Assembly: GCA_943368345.1 (NCBI GenBank)
Contig: CALRKY020000037.1
Span: 1 to 24,941 of the forward strand
Source of the DNA: JADCGM01 sp943368345
Lineage (GTDB): Bacteria > Pseudomonadota > Alphaproteobacteria > Sphingomonadales > Sphingomonadaceae
DNA length: 24,941 nucleotides
Direction of reading: 5' to 3'
In this document: positions 12,951 through 21,738 of the stretch, piece after piece
How positions within the stretch are numbered: the first letter of the stretch is position 1
Layout: every line of letters starts with the position of its first letter
The notes under the pieces: generated by a model
What the model was told of the DNA's origin: nothing
Database searches by the model: none
The model's input: only the letters and a program-made list of their open reading frames with translations
Program-made: the position numbers and the translations under genes

Positions 12951-13573
12951 GCCATTCCGCCCCCATCATGTCGTCCGACGTCGGCGTCATCGATCGCGCC
13001 CGCGCGGTGCTGGGCGAAGCCCTGCTGGGCGCGTGGGAACGGGCAGGGGAGGTGACGCTACACGTGGCGCGCGCCAGCATTGTTGAGGTGTTGACCAGCC
13101 TGCGCGACGATCCTGAGCTCCGCTATCAGCAGCTGATGGAAATGGTCGGCGTCGACTATCCGGAGAACCCCGAGCGGTTTGAGGTGGATTATTGCCTCCT
13201 GTCGCTGTCGAATAATCGCCGCATCCGAGTGAAGCTGACCACCGATGCCGAAACCCCGGTGCCGTCCGTTGTTGGCGTGTGGCCGGTGGCGGGCTGGCTC
13301 GAGCGCGAAATCTGGGACCTGTACGGGGTGCTGTTTGACGGCAATCCCGACCTGCGCCGAATTTTGACCGACTACGGCTTTCAGGGGCATCCGTTCCGCA
13401 AGGATTTCCCGCTGACCGGCTATGTCGAGCTGCGCTATTCTGAGACCCACAAGCGCGTCGTCTATGAACCGGTGAAGCTGGCCCAGGAATTTCGCTCCTT
13501 CGATTTCCTGTCGCCGTGGGAGGGTGCGGACTATGTCCTGCCCGGCGATGAAAAGGCGGCCGGCAATGGCTGA
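12947..13573 (+). CDS. nuoC: NADH-quinone oxidoreductase subunit C (30 kDa subunit)
   Basis: Peripheral-arm structural subunit, 208 residues, encoded separately from nuoD as in alphaproteobacteria and mitochondria (E. coli has them fused). The 30-kDa signature spans about 119-155: EREIWDLYGVLF, then NPDLRRIL, then GFQGHPFRKDFP, with Asn133 where His is common. The start is GTG 12947 in a GTGA overlap with the nuoB stop; an ATG at 12968 seven codons later is an alternative. It overlaps nuoD by 8 bases. Confidence 0.96.
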   Translation: MSHSAPIMSSDVGVIDRARAVLGEALLGAWERAGEVTLHVARASIVEVLTSLRDDPELRYQQLMEMVGVDYPENPERFEVDYCLLSLSNNRRIRVKLTTDAETPVPSVVGVWPVAGWLEREIWDLYGVLFDGNPDLRRILTDYGFQGHPFRKDFPLTGYVELRYSETHKRVVYEPVKLAQEFRSFDFLSPWEGADYVLPGDEKAAGNG

Positions 13574-14783
13574 TGCAGACCCGCACATGCTGCCGGAGCG
13601 CGAGAGCGGTGGCATCGACATCCAGAATTACACCATCAACTTCGGCCCGCAGCATCCGGCGGCCCACGGTGTGCTGCGTCTGGTGATGGAACTCGACGGC
13701 GAGATTATCGAGCGGGTCGATCCGCATATCGGCCTGCTCCACCGCGGGACCGAGAAGCTTTGCGAGCACAAGACCTACCTCCAGGCGCTGCCCTACATGG
13801 ACCGGCTCGACTATGTCTCGCCGATGTGCATGGAGCACAGCTACGTGCTCGCCATCGAGAAACTGGCGAATATCGCGGTGCCGGAACGCGGCCAATATGT
13901 CCGGGTGATGTTTGCCGAGCTGACCCGCATCCTCAACCACATCATGAACACCTGCGCCCATGCGCTGGACGTTGGCGCGCTGACCCCGATCCTGTGGCTG
14001 TTCGAGGAACGCGAACATCTCATGGAATTTTACGAGCGTGTCTCGGGTGCCCGGATGCACGCGGCCTATTTCCGGCCCGGCGGGGTGCATCAGGATCTGC
14101 CGGACGGTCTGGCCGACGACATCTGGGCCTGGACCGAGAAATTCCCCAAAGTGCTGGCCGAAATGTATGGGCTGGTCGCCCACAACCGCATCTTCAAGCA
14201 GCGCAATGTCGATATCGGCGTGGTCAGCGCGGAGGATGCCATTGCCTGGGGATTCTCCGGCCCGATGATCCGCGCCAGCGGCATCCCCTGGGATTTGCGC
14301 AAGTCGCAGCCCTATGACGTCTATGCGTCGATGGAATTCGACGTGCCGGTCGGCAAGAATGGCGACTGCTATGACCGCTGGGTGCTGCGCTATGAGGAGA
14401 TGCTGCAATCGCTGCGCATCGTTCGGCAATGCCTCACCGATATGCGTCCCGGCCCGGTCCAGACGCTCGACCGCAAGATTGCGCCCCCGAAGCGTGGTGA
14501 AATGAAGCGCTCGATGGAGGCGCTGATCCACCATTTCAAACTCTATACCGAGGGCTTCCACGTCCCAGCCGGCGAAGTCTATGTCGCGACCGAAAGCCCC
14601 AAGGGCGAATTCGGGATTTATCTCGTGTCGGACGGGACCAACAAGCCGTACCGAGTCAAAATCCGCCCGACGGCGTTCAGCCACCTGCAGGCGATGGATT
14701 TCATGTGCAAAGGCCATATGCTGGCCGACGCCCCCGCCATCCTCGGCAGCCTCGACATCGTGTTCGGGGAGTGTGACCGGTGA
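13566..14783 (+). CDS. nuoD: NADH-quinone oxidoreductase subunit D (49 kDa subunit)
   Basis: Forms, with NuoB, the quinone-binding pocket of complex I; 405 residues. GPQHPAAHGVLRL (27-39) contains His34, and LPYMDRLDYVSP (75-86) contains Tyr83. By their 49-residue spacing these match the His and Tyr that bind the quinone head group in Thermus and Yarrowia enzymes. HIGLLHRGTEKL (54-65) is another family block, and the C-terminus IVFGECDR is typical. The ATG at 13566 is chosen because conservation begins shortly after; upstream in-frame starts lie inside nuoC. The stop forms a GTGA overlap with the small membrane ORF that follows. Confidence 0.97.
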   Translation: MADADPHMLPERESGGIDIQNYTINFGPQHPAAHGVLRLVMELDGEIIERVDPHIGLLHRGTEKLCEHKTYLQALPYMDRLDYVSPMCMEHSYVLAIEKLANIAVPERGQYVRVMFAELTRILNHIMNTCAHALDVGALTPILWLFEEREHLMEFYERVSGARMHAAYFRPGGVHQDLPDGLADDIWAWTEKFPKVLAEMYGLVAHNRIFKQRNVDIGVVSAEDAIAWGFSGPMIRASGIPWDLRKSQPYDVYASMEFDVPVGKNGDCYDRWVLRYEEMLQSLRIVRQCLTDMRPGPVQTLDRKIAPPKRGEMKRSMEALIHHFKLYTEGFHVPAGEVYVATESPKGEFGIYLVSDGTNKPYRVKIRPTAFSHLQAMDFMCKGHMLADAPAILGSLDIVFGECDR

Positions 14784-14980
14784 AGCCTTTGTCGTTAATT
14801 TGGATCACCAGCTTGATGGCAGCCCTTTTTTTGGGCGTGGCTTATGTTGGGCTGGAAATTTCGGGGAGTGGGTTCACCAAGCTTGTGGCCACTGCGATGT
14901 TTGTTGGGATGTTGGTGAGTATCGGCTGTTCGTTGCTTCTCAAGATATTGGCGATACGTGGTCGGGCGGGTGTTAAATGA
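14780..14980 (+). CDS. Small two-span membrane protein between nuoD and nuoE
   Basis: The 66-residue protein has two hydrophobic segments at about 5-25 and 33-56, a short loop LEISGSG and a basic tail (LAIRGRAGVK). No known family is recognised. It begins with GTG in a GTGA overlap with the nuoD stop and ends in an ATGA overlap with nuoE, so it is an integral cistron of the operon rather than a chance frame. Both ends are predicted to be cytoplasmic by the positive-inside rule. The gene looks less GC-rich than its neighbours. A complex I accessory subunit or assembly factor is inferred from position only; nuo operons of Paracoccus and Rhodobacter are known to contain interspersed unidentified frames. 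Confidence 0.8.
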   Translation: MKPLSLIWITSLMAALFLGVAYVGLEISGSGFTKLVATAMFVGMLVSIGCSLLLKILAIRGRAGVK

Positions 14981-15597
14981 GCGCCGTTACCGCATTTGAC
15001 CCCGAAGCGTTCCGGGACTTCGCCTGGACCCCGGCAAACGCCAACGAGGCGGCGGTCATCCTTGGCCGCTATCCGGAGGCGCGTGCCGCTTCGGCGATCA
15101 TTCCGCTCCTTCACCTCGCCCAATATCAGGTTGGTGCCGCGACCGGTCACGCTTGGCTGCCGGGGCCGGTGATTGAATATGTCGCAAAACAGATCGGCAT
15201 GCCGATCATCCGGGCGGTGGAGGTTGCGACCTTCTACACGATGTTCAACCTGAAACCGGTCGGGCGCTTTCATGTCCAGGTCTGCGGCACGACGCCCTGC
15301 ATGTTGCGCGGCTCGGGTGATTTGCTCCGCGCCTGCAAGGACAAGGGGCTGGCGAAGGGCGCGGTCACCAATGACGGACTGTTCACGCTGAGCGAGGTCG
15401 AATGCCTCGGTGCCTGCGCCAACGCGCCGATGGTGCAGATCAACGATGATAATTATGAGGACCTGACCTACGACAGTATGACGGCAATATTGGACGCACT
15501 GGCCCGTGGCGAAAGCCCGAAGCCGGGGTCAGCCATTGGTCGTCAGGCCAGCTGCCCCGAAGGCGGACCAACGACCTTGCTGGAGGTCGCCGGATGA
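14977..15597 (+). CDS. nuoE: NADH-quinone oxidoreductase subunit E (N1a cluster)
   Basis: The 24-kDa subunit of the NADH module, 206 residues with a thioredoxin-like [2Fe-2S] domain. The ligands are Cys103 and Cys108 in VCGTTPCML, and Cys143 and Cys147 in ECLGACANAP, binding cluster N1a. An N-terminal helical domain (about 20-90) ends in VEVATFYTMFNL, a strong family block. The C-terminal 35 residues are variable. The ATG at 14977 overlaps the preceding small ORF stop (ATGA), and the stop overlaps the next small ORF in the same way. Confidence 0.97.
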   Translation: MSAVTAFDPEAFRDFAWTPANANEAAVILGRYPEARAASAIIPLLHLAQYQVGAATGHAWLPGPVIEYVAKQIGMPIIRAVEVATFYTMFNLKPVGRFHVQVCGTTPCMLRGSGDLLRACKDKGLAKGAVTNDGLFTLSEVECLGACANAPMVQINDDNYEDLTYDSMTAILDALARGESPKPGSAIGRQASCPEGGPTTLLEVAG

Positions 15598-15774
15598 ATG
15601 ACGACCGCAAAGCGGAGGCAGCGATCCTCTGGGGCATGGCAGCAGTGCTGGTCATCGCCGCCATCGCGCTGATTTCGCAGGGCATGTATCCGGTCGGCAT
15701 CGCCATATTGGTGGTGTCGGTGCCGCTGGCGGCAGCGGCGCGGGCGGCAGGCAAAAAGGGTGGGAGCGGCAAAA

Positions 15775-15785
<11 letters not shown>
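15594..15785 (+). CDS. Small two-span membrane protein between nuoE and nuoF
   Basis: The 63-residue protein starts MNDDRKAEAAILWG. It has two hydrophobic segments at about 11-29 and 32-50, an SQGMYP turn and a glycine/lysine-rich tail (GKKGGSGKNAG). No known family is recognised. The ATG overlaps the nuoE stop (ATGA), and the end overlaps the nuoF start by 11 bases, placing it firmly in the operon. The hairpin topology with a basic C-terminus matches the small proteins at 14780 and 20136 although the sequences do not look alike. The ribosome site for nuoF (GGGAG, 15762-15766) lies inside this gene, so its translation could affect nuoF expression. Confidence 0.78.
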
Positions 15786-17067
<1,282 letters not shown>

Positions 17068-17071
17068 AGCG

Positions 17072-19096
17072 ATGCCTAAACTCACCATCGACGGCATCGA
17101 AGTCGAAGTCCCCGCAGGCGCGACCGTGCTCCAGGCCTGCGAACTCGCGGGCAAGGAAATCCCGCGCTTTTGCTATCACGAGCGCCTGACCATCGCGGGC
17201 AATTGCCGGATGTGTCTGGTCGAGGTGAAGCCGGGGCCGCCGAAGCCGCAGGCGTCCTGCGCGCTACCCGCCGCCGAGGGGCAGATTGTCAGCACCACCA
17301 GCCCGATGGTCAAAAAGGCGCGGGAGGGGGTGATGGAGTTTCTGCTCATCAACCACCCGCTCGACTGCCCGATCTGTGATCAGGGTGGCGAATGCGACCT
17401 GCAGGACCAGAGCCTGGTCTACGGGCGCGGCCAGAGCCGCTATGACGAGAATAAGCGCGCCGTCACCGAGAAATATATGGGGCCGCTGGTCAAGACGGTG
17501 ATGACGCGCTGCATCCAGTGCACGCGCTGTGTCCGCTTTGCCGAGGAAGTCGCCGGGGTCGAGGAAATCGGCATGGTGTTCCGCGGCGAGAATGAGCAGA
17601 TCACCACCTATCTCGAACAGGCACTGACCTCGGAAGTTTCGGGCAATATCATTGACCTGTGCCCGGTCGGTGCGCTGACCTCCAAACCCTATGCCTTTTC
17701 GGCGCGGCCCTGGGAAATCCGGGAAACCGACGGCATCGACGTGATGGATGCGCTCGGCACCAACATCAGCTTCGGTAGCCGGGGGCCGCAGGTGATGCGG
17801 GTGCTGCCGCGCCTCAACGAAGCGGTGAACGAGGAATGGGCCGCCGACAAAACCCGCTTCGCCATTGATGGCCTGATGGCCGGCCGTCTCGATCGCCCCT
17901 ATGTCCGCAAAGCCGGCAAGTTGGTTGCAGCGACTTGGGTTGAGGCGTTTGCGGCGGTCAGGGCAGGGGTCTTCGGTCTGTCAGGCAACCAGATTGCCGG
18001 AATCGCGGGCGATCTGCTCGATGTGGAATCGATGGTCGCATTCAAGGACCTGCTGACCGGGCTGGGCAGCGACCGGATTGAATGCCGTCAGGACGGTGTC
18101 GATCACGATGCCAGCAATCGCGGCTCTTACCTGTTCAATTCAACCATCGCCGGGATTGAAACAGCGGATGTCATTCTGCTGATCGGGTCCAACGCCCGGA
18201 TCGAGGCGCCGTTGCTCAACACCCGGCTCCGCAAGGCGGTGGTCAAAGGCAAGGCGCGGGTTTTCGCCATCGGGCCGGAGGTCGACCTGACCTATCCGGT
18301 AACTTGGCTGGGTGATGATCTGGCGCTGCTGGCCAAGCTGCCAAAGGATTTGACCGATGCCCTGACCGGCGCGGCCCGGCCAGCCATCATCGTCGGGACT
18401 GGCGGCGCATCCGCAATCGGCGCGGCCCTGAAAATTGCCGCCAAATACAAGCTGGTGCGCGACGGCTGGAACGGCTGGAACATCCTCCACACCGCGGCCG
18501 CACGGGTTGGTGGATTGGATATCGGACTGACCACAGCAGGTGGGGTCTCCGCTATCCTGGACGATGCAAAATCTGGCGCGCTCAAAGCCGTGTTCCTGCA
18601 CGGTGCCGATGAACTTGATACCGCGTCGCTCACCAAATGCTTCACGGTGTACATCGGCACCCACGGCGATGAAGGCGTCCGCCATGCCGACGTCATCCTG
18701 CCCGCCGCTGCCTATGCGGAAAAAACCGGAACCTGGGTCAATCTGGAGGGCCGGGTCCAACGCAGCCTTCGTGCCGTGTCCCCACCCGGCGATGCGCGGG
18801 AGGATTGGACGATCTTCCGGGCGCTGAGCGATGTGCTTGGCAAGACGCTGTCCTACAATGATTTCGCTGCTCTCCGGGCCCGCATGGTCCGCGACTGGCC
18901 GCATCTCGGCACCGAAGGGGTCCAGGCAGCTGTCTGGCGCGCACCAACAGTTACGGCAGACAAGCCATCCGGCAAAGTCACCTACGCCTTCGACACTTAT
19001 TACCTGACCAACCCCATCGCCCGGGCCAGTGCGACCATGCACGACTGCGTCCGCGAAATATTGGGCATCGGCCAGTTGGCGGAGGCGGCGGAATGA
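17072..19096 (+). CDS. nuoG: NADH-quinone oxidoreductase subunit G (75 kDa subunit)
   Basis: Largest peripheral subunit, 674 residues, carrying the electron wire from N1b to N4. The N-terminal [2Fe-2S] N1b ligands are Cys34, Cys45, Cys48 and Cys63. Cluster N5 has the unusual His95 with Cys99, Cys102 and Cys108 (HPLDCPICDQGGEC). Cluster N4 uses Cys147, Cys150, Cys153 and Cys197 (LCPVGAL). The extra N7 ligands found in E. coli and Thermus are absent: no cysteine follows in the next domain entry. This matches alphaproteobacterial and mitochondrial enzymes. The rest is a molybdopterin-oxidoreductase-like domain without cofactor. The stop overlaps nuoH in an ATGA. Confidence 0.97.
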   Translation: MPKLTIDGIEVEVPAGATVLQACELAGKEIPRFCYHERLTIAGNCRMCLVEVKPGPPKPQASCALPAAEGQIVSTTSPMVKKAREGVMEFLLINHPLDCPICDQGGECDLQDQSLVYGRGQSRYDENKRAVTEKYMGPLVKTVMTRCIQCTRCVRFAEEVAGVEEIGMVFRGENEQITTYLEQALTSEVSGNIIDLCPVGALTSKPYAFSARPWEIRETDGIDVMDALGTNISFGSRGPQVMRVLPRLNEAVNEEWAADKTRFAIDGLMAGRLDRPYVRKAGKLVAATWVEAFAAVRAGVFGLSGNQIAGIAGDLLDVESMVAFKDLLTGLGSDRIECRQDGVDHDASNRGSYLFNSTIAGIETADVILLIGSNARIEAPLLNTRLRKAVVKGKARVFAIGPEVDLTYPVTWLGDDLALLAKLPKDLTDALTGAARPAIIVGTGGASAIGAALKIAAKYKLVRDGWNGWNILHTAAARVGGLDIGLTTAGGVSAILDDAKSGALKAVFLHGADELDTASLTKCFTVYIGTHGDEGVRHADVILPAAAYAEKTGTWVNLEGRVQRSLRAVSPPGDAREDWTIFRALSDVLGKTLSYNDFAALRARMVRDWPHLGTEGVQAAVWRAPTVTADKPSGKVTYAFDTYYLTNPIARASATMHDCVREILGIGQLAEAAE

Positions 19097-20139
19097 CCGC
19101 CTGGTTCCAGTCCCAGATTGGTGATGTTGCGGGCTATCTGGTCGCCAACATTCTGCTGATCCTCGCCATTTCACTACCCGTCATGCTGGCGGTGGCGATG
19201 GTGATTTATGCTGACCGTAAAATCTGGGCGGCGATGCAGATGCGCAAGGGCCCCAATGTCGTCGGGCCATTCGGTTTGCTGCAAAGCTTTGCCGACGGCC
19301 TGAAGGTGTTTCTGCAGGAAACCATCATCCCCTCTGCCGCCAACAAGGGGTTGTTCCTGCTCGCCCCGATGCTGACGTTCACGCTGGCGCTGATCGGCTG
19401 GGCGGTCATTCCGTTCGGCCCGCAGGCGGTGTTGTCGGACATCAATGTCGGCATCCTGTATCTATTCGCCACCTCCTCGCTCGGGGTGTACGGCATCATC
19501 ATTTCCGGTTGGGCTTCCAATTCAAAATACCCGTTTCTCGGTGGGTTACGCTCGGCAGCTCAGATGGTATCTTATGAAGTCAGCATCGGCTTTGTCGTTG
19601 TCTGCGTCGTCCTTTACGCGGGCAGTTTCCGGCTGCAGGACATCATCCTGGCGCAGCAGGGCAATATCCTCGGAGTCCTCAACGGCAATGTCTTCAACCC
19701 GTTGCTGTTCCCGATGTTCATCATATTTTTGATCTCGGCACTCGCCGAAACCAACCGCTCACCTTTCGATCTGCCGGAGGCGGAGGCGGAACTGGTCGCG
19801 GGCTATCAGACCGAATATTCCTCCATGGCGTTCGCGCTGTTCTGGCTCGGCGAATATGCCAATGTCCTGTTGATGTGCGCGATGACGTCGGTGCTGTTCC
19901 TCGGTGGCTGGCTGCCGCCGGTGAACTGGGAGCCGCTCTATGTCGTCCCGGGCTGGATCTGGTTCTTCGCCAAGATCAGTTTCGTGTTCTTCATCTTCGC
20001 CTGGGTCAAAGCCACCGTCCCGCGCTATCGCTATGATCAGCTGATGCGGCTCGGCTGGAAAGTGTTCCTGCCGATCTCACTGGTCTGGGTAGCGCTGGTC
20101 AGCGGCTGGCTGATGTTTTTCACGGATCGCTTCCAATGA
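19093..20139 (+). CDS. nuoH: NADH-quinone oxidoreductase subunit H
   Basis: Membrane subunit (ND1 homologue) linking the quinone pocket to the proton-pumping arm; 348 residues with about eight membrane segments. Family blocks are YADRKIWAAMQMRKGPNVVGP in parts near 37-57, FADGLKVFLQE (about 65-75) and the acidic loop FDLPEAEAELVAGYQTEYSSM (about 225-245), whose glutamates line the entry channel. The ATG overlaps the nuoG stop by 4 bases, and the stop overlaps the next small ORF by ATGA. Confidence 0.97.
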   Translation: MTAWFQSQIGDVAGYLVANILLILAISLPVMLAVAMVIYADRKIWAAMQMRKGPNVVGPFGLLQSFADGLKVFLQETIIPSAANKGLFLLAPMLTFTLALIGWAVIPFGPQAVLSDINVGILYLFATSSLGVYGIIISGWASNSKYPFLGGLRSAAQMVSYEVSIGFVVVCVVLYAGSFRLQDIILAQQGNILGVLNGNVFNPLLFPMFIIFLISALAETNRSPFDLPEAEAELVAGYQTEYSSMAFALFWLGEYANVLLMCAMTSVLFLGGWLPPVNWEPLYVVPGWIWFFAKISFVFFIFAWVKATVPRYRYDQLMRLGWKVFLPISLVWVALVSGWLMFFTDRFQ

Positions 20140-20312
20140 CCGCCCGCCTATCTTGGCAGATATTCTCTTGTATCTTTTGGCTCGGCCTGATCGCCACCGG
20201 CTACTTGGCGGTCACTACCGAGAGCAGCGTAGCGCAGGGGCTTTTCCCCATGTTCGGGGCCTGTGCAGGCGGCTATTTTGTAGCTAAGCGACGTGGTAAG
20301 CAGAGCAAATGA
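20136..20312 (+). CDS. Small two-span membrane protein between nuoH and nuoI
   Basis: The 58-residue protein begins MTARLSWQIFSCIFWLGLI. It has hydrophobic segments at about 7-26 and 33-50, a VTTESS turn and a strongly basic tail KRRGKQSK. I recognise no family. Its ATG overlaps the nuoH stop (ATGA) and its stop overlaps the nuoI ATG (ATGA), so it fills the gap exactly and is very probably translated. Its length is below common gene-calling cut-offs, so it is easily missed. It appears less GC-rich than nuoH and nuoI. It shares topology with the small genes at 14780 and 15594, suggesting a common type of role in or around complex I (inference). Confidence 0.78.
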   Translation: MTARLSWQIFSCIFWLGLIATGYLAVTTESSVAQGLFPMFGACAGGYFVAKRRGKQSK

Positions 20313-20797
20313 TCGCCTTATTCCGCGCCGCGAAATCGCTGCTGCTACTTGAATTTATCAAGGGCATGTGGCTGACGCTGAAATATTTCTTCCGGCCCAA
20401 GGTCACGATCAATTACCCGTTCGAGCGTGGTCCGTTGTCGCCCCGGTTCCGGGGGGAGCATGCCCTGCGCCGTTATGCCAATGGCGAGGAGCGGTGCATC
20501 GCCTGCAAATTGTGCGAGGCCGTGTGCCCGGCGCTCGCCATCACCATCGAGGCCGAACCGCGCGAGGATGGCAGCCGTCGCACGACACGCTACGACATCG
20601 ACATGACCAAGTGCATTTATTGCGGCCTGTGTCAGGAGGCTTGCCCGGTCGATGCCATCGTCGAGGGGCCGAACATGGAATATTCGACCGAAACGCGTGA
20701 GGAACTGATTTACGACAAGGCCAAGCTGCTGGCGAATGGCGACAAATGGGAACGCGCCATTGCCCAGAACCTTGCCGCCGACGCGCCGTGGCGATAG
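20309..20797 (+). CDS. nuoI: NADH-quinone oxidoreductase subunit I (N6a/N6b clusters)
   Basis: Two-[4Fe-4S] ferredoxin-like subunit (TYKY homologue), 162 residues. The ligand sets are CIACKLCEAVCP (Cys63, 66, 69, 73) and CIYCGLCQEACP (Cys102, 105, 108, 112), binding N6a and N6b, which pass electrons from the NuoG chain to N2 in NuoB. An amphipathic N-terminal helix (about 3-28) lies on the membrane. GPLSPRFRGEHALRRY (41-56) is a conserved family block. The start overlaps the preceding small ORF, and nuoJ begins 10 bases after the stop. Confidence 0.98.
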   Translation: MIALFRAAKSLLLLEFIKGMWLTLKYFFRPKVTINYPFERGPLSPRFRGEHALRRYANGEERCIACKLCEAVCPALAITIEAEPREDGSRRTTRYDIDMTKCIYCGLCQEACPVDAIVEGPNMEYSTETREELIYDKAKLLANGDKWERAIAQNLAADAPWR

Positions 20798-20807
20798 GCA
20801 GCGCCGC

Positions 20808-21428
20808 GTGATCGAAGCCATCATCTTTTATCTGCTCGCAGGCGTGCTGCTGGTCTCCGCCTCGGCGACGATTGTCTCGCGCAATCCGGTGCATTCGGTG
20901 CTGTGGCTGGTGCTGGCCTTCCTGAATGCGGCGGGATTGTTCGTGCTGATCGGGGCCGAATTTCTCGCGATGATTTTGGCGATTGTTTACGTCGGCGCGG
21001 TGGCGGTGCTGTTCCTGTTCGTGGTGATGATGCTCGATATCGATTTTGCGTCGCTCCGAACCGGTTTCATGAAATATGCCGGGTTCGGGCTGCTGCTTGC
21101 CGGCCTGCTGGCGGCAGAACTGATTTTCGTGGTCGGGGCCTGGGCGCTGACGGACGTGCCAACAACGGTGATGGCGGCGCCGGCGGCGGATGCAGCCAGC
21201 CTGACCAACACGCAGGCGCTCGGGTCGCTGCTTTACACCAAATATGCCTTCATCTTTCAGGCGGCGGGGATGATTCTGCTGACCGCCCTGATTGGTGCCG
21301 TCGTGCTGACGCACCGCAAACGCACCGGGGTGCGCCGCCAGAATATCGCGGATCAGGTGGCGCGGGAGCCGGGTGAGGTGTTTGTGATGATGCAGCCGGG
21401 CGTCGGGCAGGGGGTTGAGATCAAATGA
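20808..21428 (+). CDS. nuoJ: NADH-quinone oxidoreductase subunit J
   Basis: Membrane subunit (ND6 homologue), 206 residues with five likely membrane segments. AMILAIVYVGAVAVLFLFVVMML (about 54-76) is the conserved third helix with a pi-bulge that helps couple quinone reduction to proton movement. Typical entry residues FYLLAGVLLVSASATIVSRNPVHS (7-30, in parts) support the GTG start at 20808; a longer frame from 20736 would overlap nuoI by 62 bases and add Arg/Pro-rich sequence. The C-terminal 25 residues are soluble. The stop overlaps the nuoK ATG by 4 bases. Confidence 0.95.
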   Translation: MIEAIIFYLLAGVLLVSASATIVSRNPVHSVLWLVLAFLNAAGLFVLIGAEFLAMILAIVYVGAVAVLFLFVVMMLDIDFASLRTGFMKYAGFGLLLAGLLAAELIFVVGAWALTDVPTTVMAAPAADAASLTNTQALGSLLYTKYAFIFQAAGMILLTALIGAVVLTHRKRTGVRRQNIADQVAREPGEVFVMMQPGVGQGVEIK

Positions 21429-21730
21429 TCGGCCTCGAACATTATCTGACGGTTGCGGCCATCCTGTTCACCCTCGGGGTGCTCGGGATATTCATCAACC
21501 GCAAGAATGTCATCGTCATCCTGATGTCGATTGAACTCATCCTGCTGGCGGTGAACATCAATTTCGTCGCCTTCTCGGTCTATTTGCAGGACATGGTCGG
21601 CCAGGTGTTTGCGATGTTTGTGCTGACCGTCGCGGCGGGGGAGGCGGCGATCGGGCTGGCCATTCTCGTGCTGTATTTCCGCAACCGTGGCACCATCGCG
21701 GTTGACGACATCAACCAGATGCAGGGCTGA
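21425..21730 (+). CDS. nuoK: NADH-quinone oxidoreductase subunit K
   Basis: Small membrane subunit (ND4L homologue), 101 residues, three membrane helices at about 5-24, 29-51 and 61-84. The two buried glutamates of the proton path are Glu37 in LMSIELILLAVNINF and Glu73 in VAAGEAAIGLAI, matching E. coli Glu36 and Glu72. The ATG at 21425 forms an ATGA overlap with nuoJ. nuoL starts 8 bases after the stop. Confidence 0.98.
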   Translation: MIGLEHYLTVAAILFTLGVLGIFINRKNVIVILMSIELILLAVNINFVAFSVYLQDMVGQVFAMFVLTVAAGEAAIGLAILVLYFRNRGTIAVDDINQMQG

Positions 21731-21738
21731 GCGGGCAG

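Noticed and set aside
12987..14717. 576-codon minus-strand frame antisense to nuoC and nuoD
   Set aside because: His/Arg-rich shadow translation opposite two well-conserved complex I genes.
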